Positions 25,814 through 34,631 of a stretch of DNA of 64,000 nucleotides are shown here, piece by piece (within the stretch, counting starts at the first letter, position 1; each line of letters begins with the position of its first letter). The stretch is from contig JADJKB010000024.1 in NCBI GenBank assembly GCA_016706225.1, positions 1 through 64,000 of the forward strand, written 5' to 3'. The notes beneath the pieces were generated by a model, which did no database searches, was not told the DNA's origin, and was given only the letters and a program-made list of their open reading frames with translations. The translations under genes and the position numbers were made by a program. The DNA comes from Myxococcales bacterium (lineage in GTDB: Bacteria; Myxococcota_A; Polyangia; Polyangiales; Polyangiaceae).

Positions 25814-28060
25814 TCAGGGCGGGCCGACCGTGTGGGTCGCCGTTGGCACGAAGCGGAAGTCGCCGAGGCCTGCTCTGAGCGGCGCAACCTCCAACGCGAG
25901 GCCGAGTCGATGGCATTCGTCCGCGAGACGTCGAATGCCTGCCGCTCCCTCTTCCAAGTGAGCGAGCCCGAGATCGGCGAGGCTGAGCTCGACGCGCAGC
26001 TGTGACAACCCCACACTCTTTGCGAACAGCGCCCAGTCAGTCAGCTTGATGCCGGCAAACGGGCGAACTCTCAGTTCGAGCACGGCGTCCGCGCTGCGCA
26101 ACGCGTCGACCAGGTGGCGAACCGTCTCGCTGGGCGCTGGGCCCACGCGCAGGCTCACCCGAGAGCCGCGCGGAAGCTCCGCACCGGTGCGGTTCGGGTC
26201 CACGTCACTCGCCAACAGGAACCCCAGTGGCACGGCGGATTCCCGCGCACGCCGGGTCGTGTCGGCGAACAAGCGGTGAGAGGTGACGTCCCTGCCCACG
26301 ACGAACAGCGGCTGACCCGTCGCCCTTGCGCCGTCTAACGCGGGTGCGAGCTCGACTGCGCGGGTTCCGGCGCCGAGCCGGAGCACCACGGCACGTTGTT
26401 GTGAGCCCCGCGCTGGCAGGGCAGAGCTGCGGGTCTTGTCCAGCAGAAGGGCCAACGCCGCCTCGAGCTCGTCAAGACCGAGTGTGGGCAGCGCAGTCCC
26501 CCCACACTCCGCGAAGTCGAGCGCGGCGCTCAATTGTTCGAGCTCCGTCTCACGCCCCAAACGCTCACCGAGCTCGGCCGTGAGAGCGTGAGCATGCTGA
26601 GTGCGAGCGTCGAGAAATCGCCAGGGGAGCTCGCTGCTGTAGCCCTTGCGGCGCGCCGCTCCTTCGTCGCCGTCTTGCCACGCATCGAGCACGGCTCCAT
26701 CGCGGAGCGCGGCCCAGTAGATCGGAAGCTCGCGGTACAGTCGCAGTCGATTGCGCGACACCTCGTGAAAGAGCTCTCCGAGCTCGTGCTCCCGGATGGC
26801 CGTGACACTCTCGCGAACGTCTTCGAGCGAGGTCCACGGATTCCAGAGGATCATGCTGTGAGCGCGGGCGCGGGCGTACTCGAAGCTCTCGGGCCAGTCG
26901 CGCCCGAGGGAACGCATTGTGTCGACCGCGCCGAGCAGCTGCGCCTTGGTGCAGCCCTTGTTGTAACGAAGCAGCTCGCGGTCCGAAAAAGCCTCGAAGC
27001 CGGACAGGTAAACCTCCACCACATGTCCGACGTCCGCCGCAGCCCGCGCCGCCTCCTCGAGCCGCGCGCGTTCGCGCACGAAGGCGTCCGGCCGCGCCGG
27101 GAACAGCCAGCGTCGGCCTTGCAACCCGCGCTCGGCGGCGGCTCGCACGAGCGCCGCGAGGTAACGGTGGGCGTGCTGGTCACTCAGGGTGTAGGCGTGA
27201 ATTGCGGGTAGCTTCTCGGCGAAGTACGCCGCCTGTTCCACCAAGCGGCTGACCACCTCGCCATCGGCCCGTTTCTCGTAGTCACCCCCCATGTGGCAGA
27301 ACGCGCAGCCGAGGCGCGCGACCGGCAGTGCCGCGGGCAAGCTCACCCCCGCGTAGTGTGGATTGTTCATTGGGTCGTCGGCGAACGGGCAGCCGATGTT
27401 CCCGAGCAAGGTCTTCTGCCAGATGGTGGGGGGGGCTCCCGGTGCAATCACGTCGTGATCCAGCACGGGATCGAACGGCCCCTCGTCGTTCGTGTCGTCG
27501 AGCGGCGCACGAGCAATGAGCTCGCCCTGTTCCAGGTGAGCAACCCCCGGCACGGAGCTCAGGTCGTCACCCCGCTCGAACACCTCGAGCAGCGCTCCGA
27601 ACGCGTGCCGCAAGCTGGCGATGCTCGGCGTGCGCCGTGCCGAACTGCCCGGCACGCTTGCGGTGACGGCCCCGAGCACATGGTCGATGCCGAAGGCAGG
27701 CTCCACGGAGTCCCCGCGGGTCACCTGAAGAACGCTGCGCCCAGGTCGAGCCTGCGCGTGAGCCAGTACGGGCTCGGGATCGAAGAGTCGTTCGACGACG
27801 ATGAGCGCTGCGTCGCGCTCGCCCAGCCACTCGCGCAGGCGCGCGCGGATCGACCGATCTCTGTCCTGGTCGCGCCCATCGTAATAAACTCTGAGCACAT
27901 GGGCGTCATGGCCCAAGCGTCGCGCATCTGCCGCCAGCAGGCAGAGCAGGGTGTCCGCGAAGAAAGCCTCCTCGGGCTCGCCGAAGGGGAGCACGAACGC
28001 GATCGAGGCCACGCCTGCCAGGTTAGCGCGCCCGGCGCGTCTGCGGGCGTCTGGGCGCAT
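25814..28060 (-). CDS. B12-binding/radical SAM-like protein with non-canonical Cys site
   Basis: A 748-residue protein; GTG at 28012 is an alternative start that begins exactly at the first strand (VASIAFVLPFGEPE). Residues about 18-130 look like a cobalamin-binding-type Rossmann domain. Residues about 215-480 look like a radical SAM barrel (VEVYLSGFEAFSDRELLRYN), but the cluster site is unusual: C224 lies 27 residues before C252-A-F-C255, and the position that should hold the first Cys of CxxxCxxC is Ala248. A third domain (about 555-748) is of unknown type. Fe-S binding is therefore uncertain. It is divergent from the ABC1 kinase, 31 bases away. Confidence 0.6.
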   Translation of the reverse strand: MRPDARRRAGRANLAGVASIAFVLPFGEPEEAFFADTLLCLLAADARRLGHDAHVLRVYYDGRDQDRDRSIRARLREWLGERDAALIVVERLFDPEPVLAHAQARPGRSVLQVTRGDSVEPAFGIDHVLGAVTASVPGSSARRTPSIASLRHAFGALLEVFERGDDLSSVPGVAHLEQGELIARAPLDDTNDEGPFDPVLDHDVIAPGAPPTIWQKTLLGNIGCPFADDPMNNPHYAGVSLPAALPVARLGCAFCHMGGDYEKRADGEVVSRLVEQAAYFAEKLPAIHAYTLSDQHAHRYLAALVRAAAERGLQGRRWLFPARPDAFVRERARLEEAARAAADVGHVVEVYLSGFEAFSDRELLRYNKGCTKAQLLGAVDTMRSLGRDWPESFEYARARAHSMILWNPWTSLEDVRESVTAIREHELGELFHEVSRNRLRLYRELPIYWAALRDGAVLDAWQDGDEGAARRKGYSSELPWRFLDARTQHAHALTAELGERLGRETELEQLSAALDFAECGGTALPTLGLDELEAALALLLDKTRSSALPARGSQQRAVVLRLGAGTRAVELAPALDGARATGQPLFVVGRDVTSHRLFADTTRRARESAVPLGFLLASDVDPNRTGAELPRGSRVSLRVGPAPSETVRHLVDALRSADAVLELRVRPFAGIKLTDWALFAKSVGLSQLRVELSLADLGLAHLEEGAAGIRRLADECHRLGLALEVAPLRAGLGDFRFVPTATHTVGPP

Positions 28061-28091
28061 CGGCCCCGCCGTCCGTGTTACACGAGAGGCC

Positions 28092-29375
28092 GTGTCCGAG
28101 CGTCATCGTCGGCTGCCGGAGGGGCGTTTCGGACGGGTAACCCGCCTGGCCACGCTCGGCGCCCGAACGGGTGTGAGCTTGCTCTCGGGCCGCGGCGCGG
28201 AGCAGGCGGCGGAGCGAGCCGCCGAGGTCCTGGGCACGCTGCGAGGGCTGGCGGCGAAGGTCGGGCAGATGGCGAGCTACGTGGATGGTTTCGTCCCCGA
28301 GGAACAACGCACGCTCTACGAGGGGGCGCTGAAGTCGTTGCAGATGGCGGCACCGACCTCGTCCGCGACGGAGATCCGGCGTGTCATCGAGGACGAGCTC
28401 GGCGCACCGGTGGACCGGCTCTTCGCCGAGTTCGACGAGGAACCGTTCGCGAGCGCGTCCATCGGCCAGGTGCATCGTGCGGTGCTCGAAGACGGCCGCG
28501 CCGTTGCTGTCAAGGTGCAGCACCCTGGCATCGAGCGAGCCATCGAGAGTGATCTGGCCAACGCGGGCATGCTGACCTCGCTCATCGCCGGCATGGGCCC
28601 AAGGACCCTGGAGGCCAAGCGTGTCCTCGAGGAGGTCAAGGCGCGCTTCCGCGAGGAGCTGGACTATCGGCTCGAAGCCGAACAACAGCGGCGTTTCGCC
28701 GAGATGCACGCCGGCGACGAGGCCGTCATGATTCCGGCGGTGATCGCCGCCCGCTCGGGTCGGCGGGTCATGACCAGCGTCCTGGTCGAAGGCGCAGATC
28801 TCGACGCGGCCGCCGCCGCGAGCCCGGCCGAGCGGCGCGCGTGGGGCAAGACGCTCTGGCGCTTCGTGTTTCGAGGCAATCTGGTGGGCGGGCGTTTCAA
28901 CGCCGACCCACACCCGGGCAACTACTTGTTTCAGGACGACGGTCGCATCTGGTTTCTCGACTTCGGCTGTGTGCAGGTCATCGAGCCCGTGCAGCAAGCA
29001 AAGGCGCTGCGGCTCCACTCCACCGCCATTGTCGGCGACGAGCCCGCCTTTGGCCGGGCGGTGGCCGACCTGCTCGGGACTCGAGGAGGAAGCTGGGAAG
29101 AGGCCACCGTGGCCTACACACGGCGGTGTTTCCGCCCATTGTTCGAGGCACCGTTCCACATGGAGCGTGACTACGTCGCCGGGTTGGTCTCCGACATCCA
29201 GAGTATGAAGAAGTTGATGCTCGATCGGAAGTCGCGCTTCGTGCAGATGCCGGAGGGCATGGTCTTCATGAATCGTTTGCAGTTCGGCTTCTACTCCGTG
29301 CTCGCGCGCCTCGACGTCGACATCGACTATCGAAGCGAGGAGCGAGAGTTCCTCGACCGAGCTGGCTTGCTGTAG
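28092..29375 (+). CDS. ABC1/UbiB-family atypical kinase
   Basis: A 427-residue protein started at GTG 28092, because earlier codons overlap the divergent gene and add no domain. It carries the family hallmark K56-V-G-Q59 in LRGLAAKVGQM, the A-rich loop ASASIGQVHRA, the ATP-site lysine (AVAVKVQHPG, Lys141), DPHPGNYLF and LDFGCVQ. ABC1/UbiB/ADCK proteins are ATPases linked to ubiquinone or lipid metabolism rather than classical protein kinases. There is no C-terminal membrane helix pair as in UbiB itself. No quinone genes are nearby, so the pathway is not shown by context. Confidence 0.88.
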   Translation: MSERHRRLPEGRFGRVTRLATLGARTGVSLLSGRGAEQAAERAAEVLGTLRGLAAKVGQMASYVDGFVPEEQRTLYEGALKSLQMAAPTSSATEIRRVIEDELGAPVDRLFAEFDEEPFASASIGQVHRAVLEDGRAVAVKVQHPGIERAIESDLANAGMLTSLIAGMGPRTLEAKRVLEEVKARFREELDYRLEAEQQRRFAEMHAGDEAVMIPAVIAARSGRRVMTSVLVEGADLDAAAAASPAERRAWGKTLWRFVFRGNLVGGRFNADPHPGNYLFQDDGRIWFLDFGCVQVIEPVQQAKALRLHSTAIVGDEPAFGRAVADLLGTRGGSWEEATVAYTRRCFRPLFEAPFHMERDYVAGLVSDIQSMKKLMLDRKSRFVQMPEGMVFMNRLQFGFYSVLARLDVDIDYRSEEREFLDRAGLL

Positions 29376-29382
29376 CGCGGGC

Positions 29383-29745
29383 TCACGCTGGCCGACGGCC
29401 GAGCACGACGAAGAGCGCCACCCATCCGGCCAGGAAAGACAGACCGCCAAACGGCGTGATCATTCCGAGCTTGCCGATACCGGTCAGCGTGAGGGCGTAC
29501 AGGCTGCCGGCGAAGAGCACGATGCCAGCGGCAAAGAGTGAAGCCGGTACGTCGACCTTGGTGTCGGTTGCCCGGGCGTACAGGCCGAGCGCCAACAAGA
29601 CGACTGCGTGCAGCAGGTGATAGAGCACCCCGGTCTGCCAGGCGCTCAGGTGGGCATCGGAGACCTTGCCCCGGAGCGCGTGGGCGCCGAAGGCCCCGAG
29701 AGCGACGCCCAGAAAACCGAAGGCCGCAGCAACACGGATCCACAT
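29383..29745 (-). CDS. DUF423 small membrane protein (YgdD-like)
   Basis: A 120-residue inner-membrane protein with four predicted helices. The opening MWIRVAAAFGFLGVALGAFG followed by AHALRGKVSDAHLSAWQTGV is the standard DUF423 signature, as is the late MITPFGGLSFLAGWVAL. The start at 29745 gives the exact family N-terminus. The function of DUF423 is unknown. It is divergent from the hemerythrin gene (87 bases between starts). Confidence 0.92.
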   Translation of the reverse strand: MWIRVAAAFGFLGVALGAFGAHALRGKVSDAHLSAWQTGVLYHLLHAVVLLALGLYARATDTKVDVPASLFAAGIVLFAGSLYALTLTGIGKLGMITPFGGLSFLAGWVALFVVLGRRPA

Positions 29746-29832
29746 GTCCGCGAAACATAATGGCAAGTCGCAGATCTTGCGCAACCATTCGTTGTCGATC
29801 TGTGGCACGCGTGGCAAAGGGTCACCGAACAG

Positions 29833-30234
29833 ATGCTGGGCGACGACGAAGCCGGGGACCGACCCACCTTTCCTGATGACCCGTCGATTCAACACGGACA
29901 TCTGGCCGGGCTCCTGGCGCGCCTGAAGGCCATCGTGTCTGCCGAGCACGAACCGCGTCAGGTGTTCGAGTTGTTGCATGTGCTTTTGACCGATGTGCGC
30001 CAGCACTTCGCCGCCGAAGAGCACACCATGGACCGTCTGGAGTACCCACTCCTGGAGGAGCACCGGGAGCGTCACTCCAAGTTCTTGCGTCATCTCGAGA
30101 CCGTCGAGACGGAGACCCGCGCCCTGAAGGCCGGGCTCTCCGCGGCGGTCGCGACCCAGCTCGAGAACTGGTTTCACGATCACGAACAGACGGCGGACGC
30201 CGATCTGCTGGCGTATCTGCGCAGCAACCGCTGA
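29833..30234 (+). CDS. Bacteriohemerythrin-like O2/NO-binding protein
   Basis: A 133-residue single-domain protein of the four-helix hemerythrin fold, which binds oxygen or nitric oxide at a non-heme di-iron centre. Ligand motifs are visible in order: an early His (His21 or His23), H58-x3-E62 in RQHFAAEEHTM, H77-x3-H81 in EHRERHSKF, and H117-x4-D122 in HDHEQTAD. The set is complete, so iron binding is expected. No output domain is attached, so it would act as a free carrier or sensor subunit. Confidence 0.9.
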   Translation: MLGDDEAGDRPTFPDDPSIQHGHLAGLLARLKAIVSAEHEPRQVFELLHVLLTDVRQHFAAEEHTMDRLEYPLLEEHRERHSKFLRHLETVETETRALKAGLSAAVATQLENWFHDHEQTADADLLAYLRSNR

Positions 30235-30246
30235 CCCGGACAGCCT

Positions 30247-31152
30247 TCAGCGGGGCTGGAACTCGTCGTCGCCGAAGGCCGCCAGGTAGTCCCGCCGGAG
30301 CCCTCCACAGCGCGCTCTCTCAGCGCAGGAGTCACAACGCGGCAGGAAGTTGCCGCCCTCGATGGCCGACTCTTCCAGCATGAAGCCGTAGCCACCGGGG
30401 TTGGCGACGAAGAGATCGAGGTCCGCGGCGTGGAACAGGCAGCGCGCGTGGCTCTGGGGCACGACGCACGGTGGGGTGTGCAGCGAGGTGAGGGAGACGC
30501 TCGGGTTTGCGTTCATGGCTGCGACGACGCCAGACACGACCTCAGCGAGCCGAGGGATTTGAGCCGAGAGATCTCGGTCTCCCTGATCGACTGCGGAGAA
30601 ACACCAGACGTTGAAATGCGACAGCCCAAGTGCGGCGTACGCGCGCACCATCTCCGGCAGCTCTGCCAGGTTGCTCGCGTAGATCAGGAGATCGCCGGCC
30701 ATCGGCAGCCCGTGCTGTTTGAGCTCGGCGATTGCGCGCAGCATGAGCTCGTGACAGCCAGGGGTCCGCGTGAGGCGGTCGTGGGTTTCGGCCGTTGCGC
30801 CCTTGATGGCGAAGCTCACCTCCGTCAGGCCGGCGCTGACGTAGCGTTGGCTGACCTCGGGGTAAGCGAGCAGCATGCCGTTGGTCTGGAGCTTGATGCG
30901 GGTGTAACCGAGCTCCCGAGCCTTCTTCACGACGGCGAATGAGTCCTTGCGCAGTGTGGGTTCGCCACCCCCGAGCCAGAGGGATGTGGCGCCACGCTGC
31001 CGTCCGCGCAAGAGCTCACGCACGACCTCCTGTGTGCTCATGCGTGGGCCCGTGTCCGACACGCTGAAACACCCGATGCAGCGGTTGTTGCACGAGTAGT
31101 CCGCCGAGATCTCCAACCACTTTAGCCGTCTCGGTGGCGAGGGATTCGGCAT
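30247..31152 (-). CDS. Radical SAM protein with C-terminal auxiliary Cys motif
   Basis: About 301 residues from ATG 31152 (in-frame ATGs at 31170 and 31266 are alternatives). Radical SAM site C21-N-N-R-C25-I-G-C28, then GGGEPT (61-66) and QTNGMLL. The end carries C273-x2-C276-x5-C282-G-G-L followed by RRDYLAAFGDDEF, nearly superimposable on the tail of the radical SAM protein at 20670-21689. Cys residues around PPCVVPQSHARCLF could complete an auxiliary cluster. No peptide precursor lies beside it. The neighbours are hemerythrin (convergent) and an amidohydrolase (divergent). Confidence 0.85.
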   Translation of the reverse strand: MPNPSPPRRLKWLEISADYSCNNRCIGCFSVSDTGPRMSTQEVVRELLRGRQRGATSLWLGGGEPTLRKDSFAVVKKARELGYTRIKLQTNGMLLAYPEVSQRYVSAGLTEVSFAIKGATAETHDRLTRTPGCHELMLRAIAELKQHGLPMAGDLLIYASNLAELPEMVRAYAALGLSHFNVWCFSAVDQGDRDLSAQIPRLAEVVSGVVAAMNANPSVSLTSLHTPPCVVPQSHARCLFHAADLDLFVANPGGYGFMLEESAIEGGNFLPRCDSCAERARCGGLRRDYLAAFGDDEFQPR

Positions 31153-31295
31153 CGCGCCGCCAAGCGTCATCCGAAGGCCCGAACGTGTAAAGGGCGGGAG
31201 GCGGACCCTCGGCGCCTGCGGAGCACCCGGTGTTGCCTCGGCCAGCACGCGCAGGTGCCAGAACAATGGGCGGGGATCCGGCTAGGATGCGGCTC

Positions 31296-32984
31296 ATGCC
31301 CACCAGCACACGGGTCTTTCGCAACGCCAGTGTCCGCTCCGGAGACAAGGGTGACGTAACCTGCGCTGCGATCGCCTGGCGTGACGGGCGCATTCTCGCC
31401 GTGGGGACGGACGCTGAGGTCGCGCTCGCAGCCGGTCCGGGTGCGGAGAGCTGGGACGTCGCGGGGGCGGCGGTTCTGCCGGGTTTCATCGATGCACACC
31501 ACCACCCATGCATCGTCGCGCTGTTCGGCGGAGTGCTCAGACTGACAGCGCCTGCGGTGACCGACATCCCGAGCCTGCAGCGTGCGCTCGCCGATCTGTC
31601 AAAAACGACCGCCCCGGGCGACTGGGTGGTTGCCACGGAGTGGGACGAGATCAACCTGACCGAACGTCGTCCGCCGACGCGCGAAGAGCTGGACGATGCG
31701 GTGCCCGGGCACCCGCTGATCGCGTTTCACTACACCTGCCACCGTGCCGTGGCGAACAGCCGAGCGCTGGAGCTCGCCGGCATCGGCCGTGACACGAGCG
31801 ATCCTTCCGGCGGAGAGTTCGTTCGCGGTCGCGACCGACTTCCCACCGGGCTGCTCATCGAGCGCGGCATGAGCCCCGTCGAGCGCCTGGCCCGAGCTAG
31901 CCTGGTCGCGCGCGACGCCGACGGTTTCATGTCGCGCCTGGCCGAACACCATCGCGCCCTGGCGAAAGCCGGGATTACGCGGGTCTTCGACGCGACGGTT
32001 CCGGGCGATCTGGCGGTGCTCTACCGCGAGGCGGAGCGGCGGGGCCTGCTGAGCGTGCCGACCGTGATGATGCCGGTGTCCACGACTGGCTATCTGGAGA
32101 CACCCTTTGATGCGCTCGACGGGCCGGTCACCGGTGAAACCCAGGGATTGCTCACGGTCGGCCCCATGAAGCTCGTGTTCGATGGTGCACCGGGCTGCGC
32201 CATGTGTCTCGGGTGGATCCAGACCGCGGGAGCGTTCCTGCGCTCGCTGGCCCAGTCGGCGCGCCGCGGGTCTCTCGACACCCTACGGACCATGATGTCC
32301 GTCGAGCCGCGGGTCGGAGTGAAGCTGCGCACCGGGATCCAGATCTACCGGCAGGACGAGGCTCGTGAGATCGTGACGGCGGCGGTCGAGCGCGGCTTTG
32401 CCCTGGCCACTCACGCGATTGGCAATCAAGCCGTGGAGCTGGCCCTCGACACCTACGACGCCGCAGGCGCCAAGCTGGGCCGAGCCGGTGTCCCTCGGCT
32501 GGAGCACGCCACCTTTCTGACCTCCGAGTTGGTCGCGCGCATCGCGGGCATCGGCGCAGCCGTCGTGACACAGCCGAACTTCATGAGCCTGCCAGCGTAT
32601 TCGACCGCAGTTCCCATTCCCGGTCTGCGCAACGCGCCGTTGCGCTGGCTGCTGGACGCGAAGGTGCTCGTCGCCGGGAGCTCGGACTTTCCCGTCGCCG
32701 GGTTCGACCCGCTCGCAGCGATCGTCGCAGCGGTTACCCGGAAGACTGCGCGAGGCGAGGTCTACGAGGCGGATCAGCGGATCGAGATCGATGAAGCGAT
32801 TGCGCTCTACACGAGCTCGGCCGCCGAGGTCACTGGCTGCTTGGCGGAGGTGGGCACGCTCAGTCTCGGAAAACGCGCCGATCTGGTGGTGATTGACGGG
32901 TCGGTCGCGACCCTCGAAGGCCTCGAGGCCGCGAAGGTTCGTGCGACCGTCATCGGGGGCGAAATCGTGTACGGGCAGCCGTAG
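31296..32984 (+). CDS. Amidohydrolase family 3 (YtcJ-like)
   Basis: A 562-residue cytoplasmic metal-dependent hydrolase. The start at 31296 is chosen as the beginning of the N-terminal beta-sandwich (TRVFRNASVRSGD). Metal-site elements: GFIDAHHHPC after the first strand, LATHAIGNQAVELAL, LEHATFL and the late GSSDFPV Asp. The C-terminal ALYTSSAAEVTGCLAEVGTL and SLGKRADLVVIDG close the sandwich domain, as in YtcJ/AepA-like proteins. The exact substrate (amide, imide or urea derivative) is unknown for most of the family. A 143-base divergent region separates it from the radical SAM gene. Confidence 0.9.
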   Translation: MPTSTRVFRNASVRSGDKGDVTCAAIAWRDGRILAVGTDAEVALAAGPGAESWDVAGAAVLPGFIDAHHHPCIVALFGGVLRLTAPAVTDIPSLQRALADLSKTTAPGDWVVATEWDEINLTERRPPTREELDDAVPGHPLIAFHYTCHRAVANSRALELAGIGRDTSDPSGGEFVRGRDRLPTGLLIERGMSPVERLARASLVARDADGFMSRLAEHHRALAKAGITRVFDATVPGDLAVLYREAERRGLLSVPTVMMPVSTTGYLETPFDALDGPVTGETQGLLTVGPMKLVFDGAPGCAMCLGWIQTAGAFLRSLAQSARRGSLDTLRTMMSVEPRVGVKLRTGIQIYRQDEAREIVTAAVERGFALATHAIGNQAVELALDTYDAAGAKLGRAGVPRLEHATFLTSELVARIAGIGAAVVTQPNFMSLPAYSTAVPIPGLRNAPLRWLLDAKVLVAGSSDFPVAGFDPLAAIVAAVTRKTARGEVYEADQRIEIDEAIALYTSSAAEVTGCLAEVGTLSLGKRADLVVIDGSVATLEGLEAAKVRATVIGGEIVYGQP

Positions 32985-33063
32985 GCCGCGCGGCGGAGCG
33001 CGGTTGGTTCGAGGTCGCGGCGACTGGCTCGGCCCGGGCGTTGATGGCAAGCTCTGCAGGCCC

Positions 33064-33405
33064 ATGGGGGAGAGCCAAGATCACGAGCTCGTGCCGCTCG
33101 ACTGCCGGACCTGCGGGATCTGCTGCCGGGACGCATCGGATGGGCGGGTCGGGGTCAGCGCCGAAGATCTCGTGCGCTGGAAGCGCGAAGGAAGACGCGA
33201 CATCGTCGACGCGCTCGTGCCGGGTCACTTCGGCGTGATGGCCTTTCCGTCTCGACCGAGTGGAGCCTGTGTGCACCAGGGAACGCCGGACAATCCCAAC
33301 GACTGCTCGATCTACGAGACCCGCGCGGAGCCCTGTCGACAGGTCCAGCGTGGTGATCGGGAGTGCCTCGCCTATCGCCGCGTCTTCTTCGCTGCTCCGA
33401 AGTAG
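33064..33405 (+). CDS. YkgJ-family cysteine-cluster protein
   Basis: A 113-residue protein started at ATG 33064 in the frame's longest sensible version. It has the YkgJ/CxxCxxCC pattern: C-R-T-C-G-I-C-C near residue 15-22, a middle Cys (SGACVHQG) and later Cys in DCSIYETRAEPCRQ and RECLAYR. The eight-Cys pattern is thought to bind a metal or an Fe-S cluster; the role is not established. It is a single gene, 79 bases after the amidohydrolase. Confidence 0.85.
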   Translation: MGESQDHELVPLDCRTCGICCRDASDGRVGVSAEDLVRWKREGRRDIVDALVPGHFGVMAFPSRPSGACVHQGTPDNPNDCSIYETRAEPCRQVQRGDRECLAYRRVFFAAPK

Positions 33406-33428
33406 CAATGGAAGGCGCACTGGTGCGC

Positions 33429-34505
33429 TCAGCGTTTGGACTTGCTGGACGGGGGCGGGGCTTCGGACCTGGCTGCAACCACGTCGACGCCGCCGCCATC
33501 GGAATAGGTGCCGAGCACACGCTCGCGTCGTTTCATGAAGCGCTGGAACCCCGGGATTTCAGCCGCCTGCGCGCTGCGCTGTTCCAGCTCTTCGGCGCTC
33601 TGGACCAGCGGCATCTGGTGCGTTGGACGGCGCGAGCGTCTCAGCTCCGAAGTGATCGCGGACAGCTCCTGACTTCGGCGGCTCAGGCTCCGCTTCGTCT
33701 CGATGAGCTCCATTCGCAAGACGTGCGCCTCTTCTTTGGCGCGCTCTACCTCTTCGTAGGGTGCGGTGGGCTCGGGCGGTTTCGTCGGGACCACGTCTGG
33801 GGAGGGTGTGTTTCGAGCTTCGGTGACGGCTGCCTCTCGCTCCGCTCGCAGGCGGGCGAGCTCGGCTTGGAGCTCACGCGCCTCGGCGGCGCGGGCCGAC
33901 TTCTCGTCCTCCAGGCTGTGGCTCAGCTCGTCGGCCTTGGACTTCTGAGCGATGCCCTCGTCGCGCGCCGCAACGACAGCGTTCCACATCTCTTGCCGCA
34001 TGTCGTCGTAGGCGACGGCGGCGGCGTCGAGCTCTTCCCGAAGCTCCTGCCGCTCTGCGCGTGACAGCTCGAGCGTGCTCAGGGCGTCGGTCAGTTGCTC
34101 GCGCAAGAGCAGCTCCTCGCGAGCGGGGCCCGGCTTCTGAACGTCGAGTCCCGGCTCGGTCGGGCGCTTGCGATTCAGGCTCAACAGCTCCTTTCGGAGT
34201 GCGGCGATATCCTCCGAGTAGCGCGCCTCGAGCTCGATGACGCGCGCTTCGTGCTCCCGCATCAAGGTCTCGACGAACTGGTCCTGTTCCCGGCGGAACG
34301 CGGCGAGCTGTTCGTCCAGGCCCGTCGTCGCTGCGTGCGCATCTCGAATCGCCTGGTCGCGCTGGCGAATGAGCACCGTGACCGGCAGCTCGAGTCTGTC
34401 CCGCGAGGCGGAGTCGATCTCAGCGTTCGCTTCGCGGATCGCGGAGTCGGCGTCGGGGGGTGTCTTCTTGGGGTGGAGGTCCGGCGGGAGTTTGGTCTTG
34501 GCCAT
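33429..34505 (-). CDS. Long coiled-coil protein, unknown function
   Basis: A 358-residue cytoplasmic protein started at ATG 34505 (MAKTKLPPDLHPKK). Residues about 25-290 are almost entirely heptad-like with Glu, Arg, Ala and Leu (LREELDAAAVAYDDMRQEMW, EDEKSARAAEARELQAELAR), broken once by a Pro-rich segment (SPDVVPTKPPEPTAP). The C-terminus is short and basic with a Ser/Pro tail (PPPSSKSKR). There is no signal peptide and no membrane segment. It is probably a structural or scaffold filament protein; no family is recognised. Confidence 0.72.
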   Translation of the reverse strand: MAKTKLPPDLHPKKTPPDADSAIREANAEIDSASRDRLELPVTVLIRQRDQAIRDAHAATTGLDEQLAAFRREQDQFVETLMREHEARVIELEARYSEDIAALRKELLSLNRKRPTEPGLDVQKPGPAREELLLREQLTDALSTLELSRAERQELREELDAAAVAYDDMRQEMWNAVVAARDEGIAQKSKADELSHSLEDEKSARAAEARELQAELARLRAEREAAVTEARNTPSPDVVPTKPPEPTAPYEEVERAKEEAHVLRMELIETKRSLSRRSQELSAITSELRRSRRPTHQMPLVQSAEELEQRSAQAAEIPGFQRFMKRRERVLGTYSDGGGVDVVAARSEAPPPSSKSKR

Positions 34506-34631
34506 GCTGCTGGAGCCTCGCATCGGCGAAGCTAACATGCGGCTTGCGGTCGCAACCGGAGAATCTCTCCCCCACGACGATAGCGGAAGCTCGGCACGCT
34601 TGCGCCGTTCGGTCGACGGTTGCCCGGAAGC

